From assembly GCA_934202215.1 (NCBI GenBank), contig CAKPXR010000033.1:1-15625 (forward strand): a stretch of DNA of 15,625 bases. The letters run 5' to 3'. The notes under the pieces were generated by a model. That model saw only the letters and a list, made by a program, of their open reading frames with translations. It did no database searches and was not told where the DNA came from. Made by a program: the position numbers and the translations under genes. Source of the DNA: an uncultured Veillonella sp. GTDB lineage: Bacteria; Bacillota; Negativicutes; Veillonellales; Veillonellaceae. Positions 1-7,421 of this stretch are shown one piece after another; the stretch's first letter is position 1; each line of letters starts with the position of its first letter.

Positions 1-75
1 CACCCGTTCGCCCCATTTTCCAAGCTCCTTTGAATCTAATTCATTAAATGCTTTACCTGTACTAATCGTTTTCAT
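1..75 (-). CDS. YraN/UPF0102 family protein, N-terminal fragment (cut by window edge)
   Basis: Only the first 25 codons lie in the window; the gene runs off the low-coordinate edge. The visible residues begin MKTISTGKAFNELD and end LGKWGERV, which matches the LGxxGE start of the YraN (UPF0102) family, predicted nuclease-fold proteins of uncertain role. An AGGAGG ribosome binding site lies 5 bases before the ATG, supporting this start. Location next to rnhB is typical for yraN in many bacteria, which is the second argument. Because a terminator separates it from rnhB, it is probably expressed from its own promoter. The family call rests on a very short stretch, so it is a reasonable guess rather than a firm assignment. 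Confidence 0.6.
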   Translation of the reverse strand, partial: MKTISTGKAFNELDSKELGKWGERV

Positions 76-118
76 ATTTACCTCCTATGTCACATTGCCA
101 GTTACAATGATTCACATG

Positions 119-146
119 TTTATCCAAATCATCTCTAAATATTCAA
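119..146 (-). promoter_or_regulatory. Possible promoter for the YraN-like gene
   Basis: On the minus strand a TTGAAT (141-146) is followed after 16 bases by GATAAA (119-124). Both are partial matches to -35 and -10 boxes. A promoter is expected here because a terminator closes the upstream rnhB unit, but the boxes are weak in an AT-rich background. Confidence 0.3.
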
Positions 147-198
147 TAGGTAATACTTACTTGTAGCGTAAAATATGGGGGCTCTGAAAGTAAATAGA

Positions 199-244
199 AA
201 AGAGGTTCCTAATAGTCACATCGGTGACCAATAGGAACCTCTTT
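199..244 (-). terminator. Intrinsic terminator after rnhB
   Basis: The arms AAAGAGGTTCCT (199-210) and AGGAACCTCTTT (233-244) pair perfectly over 12 bp, with an inner GTCAC/GTGAC stem (215-219, 224-228) closing an ATCG tetraloop. On the minus strand the hairpin is followed by TTTTCTATTT, a U-rich tail. It starts about 50 bases after the rnhB stop codon and separates rnhB from the YraN-like gene. Confidence 0.85.
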
Positions 245-293
245 ACGGTTATGAACTATATTCAATTTGTATGATAAATCTACATTAATATAA

Positions 294-1091
294 TTACTCA
301 GGTTTAACCCAACGAACGATAGATTTAATGGGCTCAAAGCTCTTACGATGTAGTGGTGTTACACCTTGTTGCTCCACAGCTTCTTTATGTAACTCCGTAT
401 AATAGCCTTTATGAATGCCGAATCCATAACCAGGGTATTCCTCATCGAGACTCTTCATATATCGATCTCGCGTAACCTTTGCAATGATTGATGCAGCAGC
501 AATATTGGCGCTTTTACTATCGCCCTTAATAATAGATTCAACGGGAATCGTCAAATCAGGCAATTTCATAGCATCAGCCACTACTGCTTCTGCTGGAACG
601 CTGAGCGTACGAATTGCCTCATACATCGCTTGTCGCGTTGCTTCATAGATATTTAGCTCATCAATCTTTTCTGGGCCGTAGGAAATGCAGCTTACGGCTA
701 CAGCTTCGTCCATGATGATATCGTAGAGGGCCTCACGCTTTTCTTCTGTTAACTTTTTAGAGTCATTAAGGCCTGGAATTAATGTCATAGGCGGCAAGAT
801 AACGGCAGCTACCGTCACAGGTCCTGCAATAGGACCACGACCTACCTCATCGACGCCAGCCACATGATAGGTACCTTGATTATAGAACATGCCTTCATAG
901 TCATACATGCCCATGAGACGTTGCTGTTCTTTTAACTCTTTTTCTTGACGTTTAATATAAGAAACAGCTAATTTTTGAACGGAACTACGAGTATCCTCTT
1001 GAGCCAATGGCAAAATGTCTAAGGCTTGTTCGGTTTCAAAGAGAGCTTTTATTTCTGCAACCTTTAATTTAGAAAAAACCTCCTTATCCAT
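294..1091 (-). CDS. rnhB: Ribonuclease HII
   Basis: RNase HII cuts the RNA strand of RNA-DNA hybrids and starts removal of single ribonucleotides built into DNA; it is cytoplasmic and metal dependent. The 265-residue protein shows the family signature DEVGRGPIAGPV (residues 81-92) with catalytic D81 and E82, further acidic residues D173 (VVADAMK) and D209 (VTRDRYM), and the conserved GSKSANIAAASI-like stretch around 190-202 (here GDSKSANIAAASI). An N-terminal region of about 70 residues precedes the catalytic domain, as in Bacillus RnhB. An upstream in-frame ATG at 1133 lies deep inside rbgA; I chose 1091 because GAGGAA lies 8 bases before it and because ATGGATAA joins this start to the rbgA stop, an 8-base overlap suggesting translational coupling. 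Confidence 0.95.
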   Translation of the reverse strand: MDKEVFSKLKVAEIKALFETEQALDILPLAQEDTRSSVQKLAVSYIKRQEKELKEQQRLMGMYDYEGMFYNQGTYHVAGVDEVGRGPIAGPVTVAAVILPPMTLIPGLNDSKKLTEEKREALYDIIMDEAVAVSCISYGPEKIDELNIYEATRQAMYEAIRTLSVPAEAVVADAMKLPDLTIPVESIIKGDSKSANIAAASIIAKVTRDRYMKSLDEEYPGYGFGIHKGYYTELHKEAVEQQGVTPLHRKSFEPIKSIVRWVKPE

Positions 1092-1989
1092 TTTGTGTTT
1101 CCTCACCATCTTCAGGATAGTATGGTTCTTCATCTACTTGGTCTAATGTAATGGTACCAAGTTTAGTATTGCGATAATCTTGCAAGATGATGCGGCGTGC
1201 TTTATCAAAATCTACAACGCCACCGCTAACGAGACAACCTCGGCGACGACCAATACTTTCAAGAATTGTATCTACATCTGTCATCTCTTCTTCTTTTAAT
1301 TTATATCGTTCCACCAAAATATTAGGCGTATTCGTCAATAAATGATTAATTAATTGTTTAATGACATGCTCTAAATCATATACATCATCAGAAACAGCAC
1401 CTGTCATGGCAAGGCGAGCTGCAGCGCGTTGGTCCTCTAATTTAGGCCATAATACACCTGGTGTATCGAGCAATTCAAGGTTTTTACCGATTTTAACCCA
1501 TTGTTGGCCGCGTGTATGACCAGCTTTATTGGCTGTACGTGTAGCTGCAGAGCCGGCCAAGGAATTTATCAATGTAGATTTACCAACGTTAGGAATACCT
1601 AAAATGATGGTACGCACAGAGCGACTGCGAATACCTTTCGCTACCCAACGGTCGATAATAGGCTTACTCAAACGTTCTACAGTAGATATTAACTTCTTAT
1701 TACCCTTGCCAGACTTAGAATCGATAGCTAATACAGTGATACCTTGTTTAGTAAAGAACTCAGTCCATTCCTTTGTAGCTTTAGGATCTGCTAAATCTAC
1801 TTTATTTAACAATACAATATGAGGTTTCTGACCAACCAGTTCAGTGATTACAGGGTTAGCACTAGAACGGGGAATACGAGCGTCTAATAACTCTATAACT
1901 ACGTCTACCTTTTTGATATACTCCGTAATCATGCGAGTAGCTTTCGCCATATGCCCAGGGAACCAATGTACGATAGGTGAATCTGCCAT
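1084..1989 (-). CDS. rbgA: Ribosome biogenesis GTPase RbgA (YlqF)
   Basis: RbgA is a circularly permuted GTPase that binds late 50S ribosomal precursors and allows uptake of late proteins, notably L16. The permuted motif order is visible in the 301 residues: G4 NKVD at 62-65, G5-like region near IDSKSGKG at 89-96, then G1 GIPNVGKST at 131-139, a TRTANKAGHTRG switch region at 150-161 and G3 DTPG at 175-178. The C-terminal part (about 200-285) fits the RNA-binding helical domain. The N-terminal HWFPGHMAKA is a family hallmark. An AAAGGAG ribosome binding site lies just before the ATG. The gene follows rplS after a terminator and overlaps rnhB by 8 bases, matching the rplS-ylqF-rnhB order of Bacillus. 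A weak TTGCTA/TATAGA promoter may lie in the short AT-rich gap at 1990-2060. Confidence 0.95.
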   Translation of the reverse strand: MADSPIVHWFPGHMAKATRMITEYIKKVDVVIELLDARIPRSSANPVITELVGQKPHIVLLNKVDLADPKATKEWTEFFTKQGITVLAIDSKSGKGNKKLISTVERLSKPIIDRWVAKGIRSRSVRTIILGIPNVGKSTLINSLAGSAATRTANKAGHTRGQQWVKIGKNLELLDTPGVLWPKLEDQRAAARLAMTGAVSDDVYDLEHVIKQLINHLLTNTPNILVERYKLKEEEMTDVDTILESIGRRRGCLVSGGVVDFDKARRIILQDYRNTKLGTITLDQVDEEPYYPEDGEETQNG

Positions 1990-2060
1990 ACTATCTCCTT
2001 TCTATGTATCTTTTATATATCTCTATTATCTATATATTTTATATCTAAATTTTAGCAAAA

Positions 2061-2089
2061 ATAAAAGGCTGCCAACGGCAGCCTTTTAT
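2061..2089 (-). terminator. Intrinsic terminator after rplS
   Basis: ATAAAAGGCTGCC (2061-2073) and GGCAGCCTTTTAT (2077-2089) form a perfect 13 bp stem with a three-base loop. On the minus strand it ends in TTTTATTTTTGC, a good U-tract. It starts six bases beyond the rplS stop codon, so it should end or attenuate the rplS transcript before rbgA. Confidence 0.9.
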
Positions 2090-2094
2090 GAACA

Positions 2095-2436
2095 TTAGCG
2101 TTTTTCGCGAATACGAGCAGCTTTACCAGTAAGGTTACGTAAGTAGTACAATTTAGCACGACGAACAACACCACGGCGCATAACTTCGATTTTAGCTAAG
2201 CGTGGGCTGTGAAGTGGGAATGTACGTTCTACACCTACACCGGATGCAATACGACGAACTGTGAAAGTTTCACGTACGCCACCGTTTTGACGTTTAATTA
2301 CCAAACCTTCGAATACTTGGATACGTTCGCGAGAACCTTCCACTACTTTTACGTGTACACGAACTGTGTCACCAGCGCGGAACGTAGGGATGTCTGTACG
2401 AAGTTGTTCTTGTTCAAGTACGTTAATAATGTTCAT
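2095..2436 (-). CDS. rplS: Large ribosomal subunit protein L19 (bL19)
   Basis: L19 is a 50S protein at the interface with the 30S subunit. The 113-residue product starts [19 protein letters not shown], contains the L19 core [19 protein letters not shown] and the basic [14 protein letters not shown] segment, and ends in the usual [14 protein letters not shown] tail; length is normal for the family. A further in-frame ATG lies nine codons upstream at 2463, but the AGGAGG ribosome binding site five bases before 2436 and the family N-terminus fix the start at 2436. It has its own extended -10 promoter and terminator, so it looks monocistronic. In many bacteria rplS follows trmD and rimM; here the gene upstream encodes a MarR regulator instead. 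Confidence 0.97.
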   Translation of the reverse strand: MNIINVLEQEQLRTDIPTFRAGDTVRVHVKVVEGSRERIQVFEGLVIKRQNGGVRETFTVRRIASGVGVERTFPLHSPRLAKIEVMRRGVVRRAKLYYLRNLTGKAARIREKR

Positions 2437-2453
2437 TGTTTCCTCCTGTTTGC

Positions 2454-2493
2454 AGACATTCAATACCTACACCTTATAGGCAGCGGACTGTCT
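2454..2493 (-). promoter_or_regulatory. Possible structured leader of rplS (L19 leader-like)
   Basis: In the untranslated leader, on the minus strand, AGACA (2489-2493) can pair with TGTCT (2454-2458). Inside this, UGCCUA and UAGGUA can form a six-pair hairpin (one G-U pair) with a seven-base loop. The structure sits just before the AGGAGG ribosome binding site of rplS. Leader elements upstream of rplS are known in Firmicutes and are thought to mediate feedback by L19. I cannot confirm that this one matches the known motif; the pairing is visible, the function is inference. Confidence 0.4.
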
Positions 2494-2508
2494 CAAATTA
2501 ACAGCAAT

Positions 2509-2538
2509 ATAGTATCATAAATCACGTACTGTTCGCAA
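2509..2538 (-). promoter_or_regulatory. Promoter of rplS
   Basis: Minus-strand TTGCGA (2533-2538) is followed after 18 bases by TACTAT (2509-2514), which is preceded by TG at the extended -10 position (TGATACTAT). The predicted transcription start near 2502 leaves a leader of about 65 bases before the rplS ATG. Confidence 0.6.
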
Positions 2539-2567
2539 GTATTTTCTATATAATTTTGAGAAACTAA

Positions 2568-2954
2568 TTATTTACTTAAGATTGGGCGCTTTAACTTACC
2601 TAACAAGCGATATAAATCATCTTTTTCATCATCAGAAAAATCAGAAAATAGTACATTAAGAAATTGGTCATATGAATGTAATAGTGATTTACCTAATCGT
2701 TTTCCCTCTTCCGTGAGGCCTACTACGGAAATTCGTTTATCCATGTAATCAATATGCTTTGTTACATACCCTAATTCAATGAGTATATCGGTCTGCTCTG
2801 ATACTGTAGCAGGACGCATATTAAGAGCATCCACTAATTGTTTTTGAGATGCTCCTTGAGATCGCATATATAATTCTATAATTATTTTATCACGAGACTT
2901 TTCTTTGCCGTTTGGCACCTTACATAAGGCTTTATATAATTCATCATGATTCAT
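2568..2954 (-). CDS. MarR-family winged-helix transcriptional regulator
   Basis: A 128-residue protein with the MarR layout: helical N-terminus, a helix-turn-helix around residues 36-64 (QKQLVDALNMRPATVSEQ then TDILIELGYV), a beta wing with the DKR signature and GLTEEGK at 72-85, and a C-terminal dimerisation helix (SYDQFLNVLFSDFSDDEK). Such proteins bind short palindromes as dimers and usually repress nearby genes, often responding to small ligands. An ATG seven codons upstream (2975) is less likely: AGGAG lies between the two ATGs, 9 bases before 2954, and a perfect TATAAT at 2984-2989 would place the transcript start almost on the upstream ATG. Its ligand and target genes are unknown. No clear terminator follows, so some transcription may run into rplS. 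Confidence 0.85.
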   Translation of the reverse strand: MNHDELYKALCKVPNGKEKSRDKIIIELYMRSQGASQKQLVDALNMRPATVSEQTDILIELGYVTKHIDYMDKRISVVGLTEEGKRLGKSLLHSYDQFLNVLFSDFSDDEKDDLYRLLGKLKRPILSK

Positions 2955-2983
2955 GACATTTATCTCCTCATACAACTTTGTAT

Positions 2984-2989
2984 ATTATA
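2984..2989 (-). promoter_or_regulatory. -10 box of the MarR gene
   Basis: A perfect minus-strand TATAAT lies 30 bases before the chosen ATG. No good -35 sits at the right distance (TTTTGA at 17 bases is the best). The box lies within an imperfect dyad (2980-2997, arms GTATAT and ATATTC), which could be an autoregulatory site. Confidence 0.5.
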
Positions 2990-3051
2990 AGATATTCGCC
3001 ATGATCTCAAAAATTCCTGCATAAAATATGTATATTCTTCGTAAAAGCAAA

Positions 3052-3075
3052 AAGAGGTACCAAATAGTACCTCTT
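3052..3075 (-). terminator. Intrinsic terminator after glyS
   Basis: AAGAGGTAC (3052-3060) and GTACCTCTT (3067-3075) form a 9 bp perfect stem with a six-base loop. On the minus strand it runs into CTTTTTGCTTTT, a U-rich tail. It lies about 50 bases after the glyS stop and ends the glyQS transcript. Confidence 0.85.
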
Positions 3076-3122
3076 CTTTCATATATTTCTGTAAAAGTTT
3101 AATGTATCTAATACAAAATATA

Positions 3123-5174
3123 TTATTTTAATGCACTAATATCGCCGATTATAGCCATTACGTTGTACGCTAAGCGAACGAGTTGTAGACGGTTAGCTTT
3201 AATAGATTCGTCTTTATCCATAACCATGACATCTTCAAAGAATTTGTTGATGGCTGGAACCAAAGTAGCTGGAACAGCTACAACTGCAGCATAATCATTA
3301 GCTTCCCATGCAGCAAGACTTGCTTCAGATGCTTTAGAAGCAGCTTCGAACAATGCTTTTTCAGCATCTTCTTTCAACAAGTCGCTATTAACACCTGTAT
3401 ATTCTACATCTTTTACGAGATTGTACATACGAGTATAAGCTTGAACAAGCTCAACATTTTCATCGATACGATTTGCTAACAATGCATTTACAAGCCCTTC
3501 AGCATCAGCAACGGACAATTCATTGTTAGACAACAACAAGTCGATTACATGATGAGGAACTTCACGATCAAGGAAGATATTTTTCAAACGAAGTGTGAAG
3601 AACTCTTCTACTTGGCCAAGCAATTCGTCTTGTTTTTCAGCTGGTACATTAAGTAATTCCATAGATGCTTTGAAGATTGGACGCAAGCTGATATTCCACT
3701 CACTACCAAGTAAGATGTTCAAGATACCAATTGTTTGACGACGCAATGCATATGGATCTTGAGAACCTGTAGGAATTAAACCACGGCTGAAAGTAGCTAC
3801 GATGTTATCCACTTTATCAATAATGGACAATACTTTACCAGCTTCAGTTTGAGGCAATACATCGCCTGCAAAACGTGGTAAATATTGTTCGAAAATAGCT
3901 TCTGCCACTTCAGGAGATTCACCATCAAGTAAAGCGTACTCTTTACCCATTACACCTTGTAATTCAGTGAACTCTGTAACCATACCTGTTGTAAGGTCAG
4001 TTTTAGCAAGCTCTGTAGCGCGTTCTAACACAACAGCAGCATCTTCGTGTAAGCCACATTCTTCACCGAATACACGACCCAATTTAAGCAAACGTTCAGT
4101 TTTATCTGCTAAGTTACCAAGACCTTCTTGGAATACGATTTTAGTCAAACCATCTTGACGGTCGATAAGAGGTTTCTTGCGGTCTTCGTTGAAGAAGAAT
4201 TTAGCATCATCTAAACGAGCGCGCAATACGCGTTCATTACCAGCTTGAACTACTTCGATAGAATGATCAGAGCCGTTACGAACTGTTAAGAACATTGGTA
4301 ACAATTTGCCCTCTTGGTCAACCAATGGGAAGTAACGTTGATGATCTTTCATTGGTGTAATGATAGCTGCATCTGGAAGTGCCAAGTAGGACTCTTCAAA
4401 ACCACCACACAAAGCTGTAGGCCATTCAACAAGATAGTTAATTTCTTCTAACAAATCATCATCCCAAACGATGGATGCATTTTTAGAAGCTGCAATATCA
4501 TGTAATTGTTTGGAGATCAATTCACGACGTGCATCTTGATCAACCATGACAAAGTTTTCTTTTAATGTGTCGATATAGGATGCTGCATTTTTGATAGTAA
4601 TTTCATCAGCACCTAAGAAGCGATGACCACGTGTTACATTACCAGATTTTACAGTAGCAAATTCTACAGGGATTACCTCTTCATCAAGTAATGCTACAAG
4701 CCAACGTACAGGACGTACAAATTTAGCATCTAAATTACCCCAATGCATGGATTTAGGGAAGTTAAGACCTGTAATCAATTGAGGTAACATGTCAGTTACA
4801 ATATCTTTTGCAGGTACGCCTGCAGTTTTAGTTTCAGCATAAATATAACCGTCTTCTACAACGAGATCAGCTACATCAAGACCTTTACCACGAGCAAAAC
4901 CGATAGCTGCTTTTGTTGCATTACCGTCAGCATCATAGGCGATGGATGCAGAAGGACCTTTATGACGTTCGCTGATTTCAGCAGATGTGTCAGCAAGACC
5001 TTTCACGATAAGAGCCAAACGACGTGGTGTGCCGTATGTTGCGATGCTTTCAAAAGGAAGATGGGCATCATTTAATTTTGTTTCAGCCAATTGTTTCAAT
5101 TGACCTAAGATATTTGGCATAAAGCCGGCAGGAATTTCTTCTGCACCGATTTCAAATAATAAATCCTTTGCCAT
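3123..5174 (-). CDS. glyS: Glycine--tRNA ligase beta subunit
   Basis: GlyS is the beta subunit of the bacterial alpha2beta2 glycyl-tRNA synthetase; it provides tRNA recognition and is needed with GlyQ to charge tRNA-Gly. The 683-residue product has normal family length. It starts MAKDLLFEIGAEEIPAGF, a classic GlyS N-terminus, and carries RPVRWLVALL (154-163), AKTDLTTGMVTEFTELQG (390-407), MGKEYA (409-414) and TGSQDPYALRR (469-479), all strongly conserved in the family, then the C-terminal anticodon-binding-like helical region. The start lies one base beyond the glyQ stop; the AAAGGAGAT ribosome binding site is inside the last codons of glyQ, so the two subunits are probably translationally coupled. 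A terminator follows. Expression is expected to be controlled by the glycine T-box upstream of glyQ. Confidence 0.97.
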   Translation of the reverse strand: MAKDLLFEIGAEEIPAGFMPNILGQLKQLAETKLNDAHLPFESIATYGTPRRLALIVKGLADTSAEISERHKGPSASIAYDADGNATKAAIGFARGKGLDVADLVVEDGYIYAETKTAGVPAKDIVTDMLPQLITGLNFPKSMHWGNLDAKFVRPVRWLVALLDEEVIPVEFATVKSGNVTRGHRFLGADEITIKNAASYIDTLKENFVMVDQDARRELISKQLHDIAASKNASIVWDDDLLEEINYLVEWPTALCGGFEESYLALPDAAIITPMKDHQRYFPLVDQEGKLLPMFLTVRNGSDHSIEVVQAGNERVLRARLDDAKFFFNEDRKKPLIDRQDGLTKIVFQEGLGNLADKTERLLKLGRVFGEECGLHEDAAVVLERATELAKTDLTTGMVTEFTELQGVMGKEYALLDGESPEVAEAIFEQYLPRFAGDVLPQTEAGKVLSIIDKVDNIVATFSRGLIPTGSQDPYALRRQTIGILNILLGSEWNISLRPIFKASMELLNVPAEKQDELLGQVEEFFTLRLKNIFLDREVPHHVIDLLLSNNELSVADAEGLVNALLANRIDENVELVQAYTRMYNLVKDVEYTGVNSDLLKEDAEKALFEAASKASEASLAAWEANDYAAVVAVPATLVPAINKFFEDVMVMDKDESIKANRLQLVRLAYNVMAIIGDISALK

Positions 5175-5175
5175 C

Positions 5176-6051
5176 TTATTTATCTCCTTTCAAAAGTGGG
5201 AAACCTAATTCTTCGCGTTTAGCGAGGTATTGTTGTGCACAAATACGAGCTAATGCACGTACGCGGCCAATGAAAGCAGTACGTTCGCTGATAGAAATAG
5301 CGCCACGGGAATCAAGCAAGTTGAATGTGTGGGAACATTTCAATACATAGTCATAAGCTGGTAATACATAACCGGCTGCACAAACGCGTTTTGCTTCTGC
5401 TTCATACATATCAAACAATTTGAAAAGCATATCTGTATCAGCTAATTCAAAGTTATATACGGATTGTTCAACTTCGTTAGCATGCCAAACATCACCGTAT
5501 GTAACATTTTCATTCCATTTAAGGTCATATACGTTTTCTACGCCTTGAATGTACATAGCCAAACGTTCTAAACCGTATGTAATTTCTACAGAAACTGGTT
5601 TACAGTCGATGGAACCAACTTGTTGGAAATATGTGAACTGAGTTACTTCCATGCCATCGAGCCATACTTCCCAACCAAGGCCCCAAGCGCCCAATGTTGG
5701 AGATTCCCAGTTATCCTCTACGAAACGAATATCATGATCTTCAGCATGAATGCCAAGAGTTGCTAAGGATTGTAAATACAATTCTTGGATATTATCTGGA
5801 GATGGTTTCACGATAACTTGGAATTGATGATGTTGGAACAAACGGTTAGGGTTATCACCATAACGACCGTCTGCTGGACGACGAGAAGGCTCTACATAAC
5901 ATACCGCCCATGGTTCAGGACCAATAGCATGCAAGAATGTTGCAGGATTCATTGTACCTGCGCCCTTTTCGATATCATATGGATTTTGAACGATACAACC
6001 TTGATCGCTCCAGAATTTTTGTAGATTTAAAATAATCTCTTGAAATGTCAT
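5176..6051 (-). CDS. glyQ: Glycine--tRNA ligase alpha subunit
   Basis: GlyQ is the catalytic class II alpha subunit that activates glycine with ATP. The 291-residue protein starts [19 protein letters not shown] and contains the family blocks [14 protein letters not shown] (35-48), [19 protein letters not shown] (52-70) and the [13 protein letters not shown] stretch that follows, then [19 protein letters not shown]. An in-frame ATG 18 codons upstream (6105) would sit in the U-tract of the T-box terminator and is rejected; GGAGG lies five bases before 6051. It is the first gene of glyQS, preceded by a T-box leader and followed by glyS after one base. In many Firmicutes recO precedes glyQ directly; here accessory genes intervene. 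Confidence 0.97.
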   Translation of the reverse strand: MTFQEIILNLQKFWSDQGCIVQNPYDIEKGAGTMNPATFLHAIGPEPWAVCYVEPSRRPADGRYGDNPNRLFQHHQFQVIVKPSPDNIQELYLQSLATLGIHAEDHDIRFVEDNWESPTLGAWGLGWEVWLDGMEVTQFTYFQQVGSIDCKPVSVEITYGLERLAMYIQGVENVYDLKWNENVTYGDVWHANEVEQSVYNFELADTDMLFKLFDMYEAEAKRVCAAGYVLPAYDYVLKCSHTFNLLDSRGAISISERTAFIGRVRALARICAQQYLAKREELGFPLLKGDK

Positions 6052-6103
6052 TGCTGCCTCCACTTTACACAACCGACATAAAATCAACCATTTCGTTACA
6101 AAC

Positions 6104-6138
6104 AAAAAAGTCCCTGTAACGAAAAACGTTACAGGGAC
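6104..6138 (-). terminator. T-box regulated terminator before glyQ
   Basis: GTCCCTGTAACG (6110-6121) and CGTTACAGGGAC (6127-6138) form a perfect 12 bp stem with a five-base loop, followed on the minus strand by six Ts (6104-6109). It ends about 50 bases before the glyQ start and is the conditional terminator of the T-box leader. Confidence 0.95.
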
Positions 6139-6305
6139 GAGTATACCCGCGGTTCCACCCTATTTGGCTTGCGCCCTCTTTTTTCTATGTTGGCCTTTAC
6201 TAACAGATACCTGCGTTCCTGCCAATGCTCTACAGCGCCTTCAACCAAATGTGAGCTTGCACCATCCTCACTCGCTAGAGAGGTTTACTACTCTGCTTCA
6301 TCGCA
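6104..6305 (-). ncRNA. Glycine T-box riboswitch controlling glyQS
   Basis: T-box leaders bind uncharged tRNA and permit readthrough when the amino acid is scarce. The minus strand carries the conserved T-box bulge sequence GGGTGGAACCGCG (6148-6160). Upstream, Stem I is visible: a distal GTGAG/CTCAC hairpin, an AACC/GGTT helix, and a specifier loop with AGTA on its 5' side and GAA then GGC on its 3' side; GGC (6237-6239) is a glycine codon. AGGG before the T-box bulge (6158-6161) can pair with CCCT (6133-6136) to form the antiterminator, and that CCCT is also part of the terminator stem, so the two folds exclude each other. The specifier matches the product of the downstream genes. Confidence 0.95.
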
Positions 6306-6308
6306 TAT

Positions 6309-6314
6309 ATTATA
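6309..6314 (-). promoter_or_regulatory. -10 box of the glyQS leader
   Basis: A perfect minus-strand TATAAT lies just upstream of the T-box Stem I, giving a predicted start near 6302 and a leader of about 250 bases. The -35 region has no good match at normal spacing. Confidence 0.5.
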
Positions 6315-6408
6315 CATAATATTGTAACAATACAGAGGGAAGAATGTCAATCTTTCAGAATATATATAATTGTTTGAACAAAAGCTATTAAAAGCAATAA
6401 ATCTAGTT

Positions 6409-6774
6409 CTAGATATATATCCCATAAATATACTCCATAAATATAAATATTAAAACAAATACTAATACAGCTAAGATAAATAATGATGAGAAAATACGCA
6501 TCAAAAACCAACCTCTTTTTTCATACTCATTTAGAGTTCCTGCTTTATTTTTACGCCACAAATTATAAGCACCTAAAACACATATTCCGAATATAAAAAT
6601 TACATTAAAGTCCTCAATGAATTTAGGTAAACCAATATATGATTTTATAAGGATACATATAAAAAAATAGTTTCCAATTAATGCTAAAAGAGTTACTTTC
6701 CATGTACCCCAATATTTAAACATAAGATAGTTAAAACTTAAGAGAGAAAATATAGCTGATATTTGTTTTTCCAT
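6409..6774 (-). CDS. Small membrane protein of unknown function (121 aa)
   Basis: I do not recognise this protein with confidence. The 121 residues contain three strongly hydrophobic spans at about 25-47, 56-74 and 92-117, with a short basic loop RKNKAGTLNEYEKRG between the last two. The N-terminal FSLLSFNYLMFKYWG followed by a membrane span is loosely like small DUF2628-type membrane proteins, but this is only an impression. An AAGGA lies 12 bases before the ATG, an acceptable ribosome binding site. The gene is markedly more AT-rich than the housekeeping genes around it and sits upstream of the glyQS promoter with no clear terminator. It belongs to a cluster of three small membrane-protein genes. 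Confidence 0.6.
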   Translation of the reverse strand: MEKQISAIFSLLSFNYLMFKYWGTWKVTLLALIGNYFFICILIKSYIGLPKFIEDFNVIFIFGICVLGAYNLWRKNKAGTLNEYEKRGWFLMRIFSSLFILAVLVFVLIFIFMEYIYGIYI

Positions 6775-6961
6775 TCGTCTTCTTCCTTCTTGATATACTT
6801 TTCGTTTTTCTTTAATATATCTTTTTATATTTATATTTGATCATCCAATTTCTTTTATTATAAAAGTCATACCAATGTCCTCATAATACAATCAATCTTA
6901 TTATATTTTTATATGCAGGATATATAAATACACTAATAAGTAATGTTTGATTAATAGGAAG
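6775..6961. other. AT-rich gap between two small membrane-protein genes
   Basis: About 190 bases of very AT-rich sequence. It contains several TATAAT-like strings on the minus strand but no -35 at proper spacing, and only very short open frames. I see no convincing promoter, terminator or gene. Confidence 0.4.
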
Positions 6962-7291
6962 TTAGATCGAGAATAAAATAGACATTAAAAATAACAATAC
7001 AGTAAAGAAAGAAAATAAATAGTAAATCCATTTATTATTACTATTTTTAAATATTAGTGAAAACAAGTAAGTACTAAATGATAATAGTAAAAACTCAACT
7101 AGATATTTAAATTGTTTATTTATAGTATCTAAGAACTTTAAATCCGTAAAAAACACAAACAAGAATATTCCAAAACTTATCAATCTATATTTTTCATTGA
7201 TATCTGTACTAGATCTTCGAATATATTGAACTACACTATAGGAGAATGCTAAAAATAAGGTTATAGTAGCAAAATAATATATTAATTTCAT
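6962..7291 (-). CDS. Small membrane protein of unknown function (109 aa)
   Basis: Not recognised. Four hydrophobic spans are visible at about residues 4-23, 36-55, 62-81 and 88-108, joined by short polar loops (QYIRRSSTDINEKYR, LDTINKQFK, KNSNNKW), so nearly the whole protein is membrane embedded. The only ribosome binding site candidate is AGGTG, 11 bases before the ATG, which is weak. The composition is extremely AT-rich. It lies between two other small membrane-protein genes with gaps of about 190 and 130 bases, so it is not tightly coupled to either. It could be a recently acquired gene or a fast-evolving lineage gene; a real product is likely but not certain. Confidence 0.5.
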   Translation of the reverse strand: MKLIYYFATITLFLAFSYSVVQYIRRSSTDINEKYRLISFGIFLFVFFTDLKFLDTINKQFKYLVEFLLLSFSTYLFSLIFKNSNNKWIYYLFSFFTVLLFLMSILFSI

Positions 7292-7421
7292 TGATTCTAT
7301 TACACCTGATAATTACTTCTTCATATGACTGAATATTTTTTACAATGTTTATATACCTAAAATGGCTTTCGATATACCAAAGACTATAAACCAACAAATA
7401 AAGAATGCTCAATTATATTTT

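Noticed and set aside
1529..2520. Plus-strand open frames across rbgA and rplS (e.g. 1529-1822, 1844-2098, 2209-2520)
   Set aside because: They run antisense through confidently identified genes, show no family-like sequence and lack ribosome binding sites.
199..3075. Similar GAGGTNC-containing hairpins after rnhB and glyS as a dispersed repeat family
   Set aside because: The stems share only a short core and have different loops and lengths; each is explained as an intrinsic terminator.
6340..6410. TCTAG-AA-CTAGA and TTGTT-CA-AACAA as a terminator after the 121-residue gene
   Set aside because: Stems of five pairs with two-base loops are too short and AT-rich to support a terminator.
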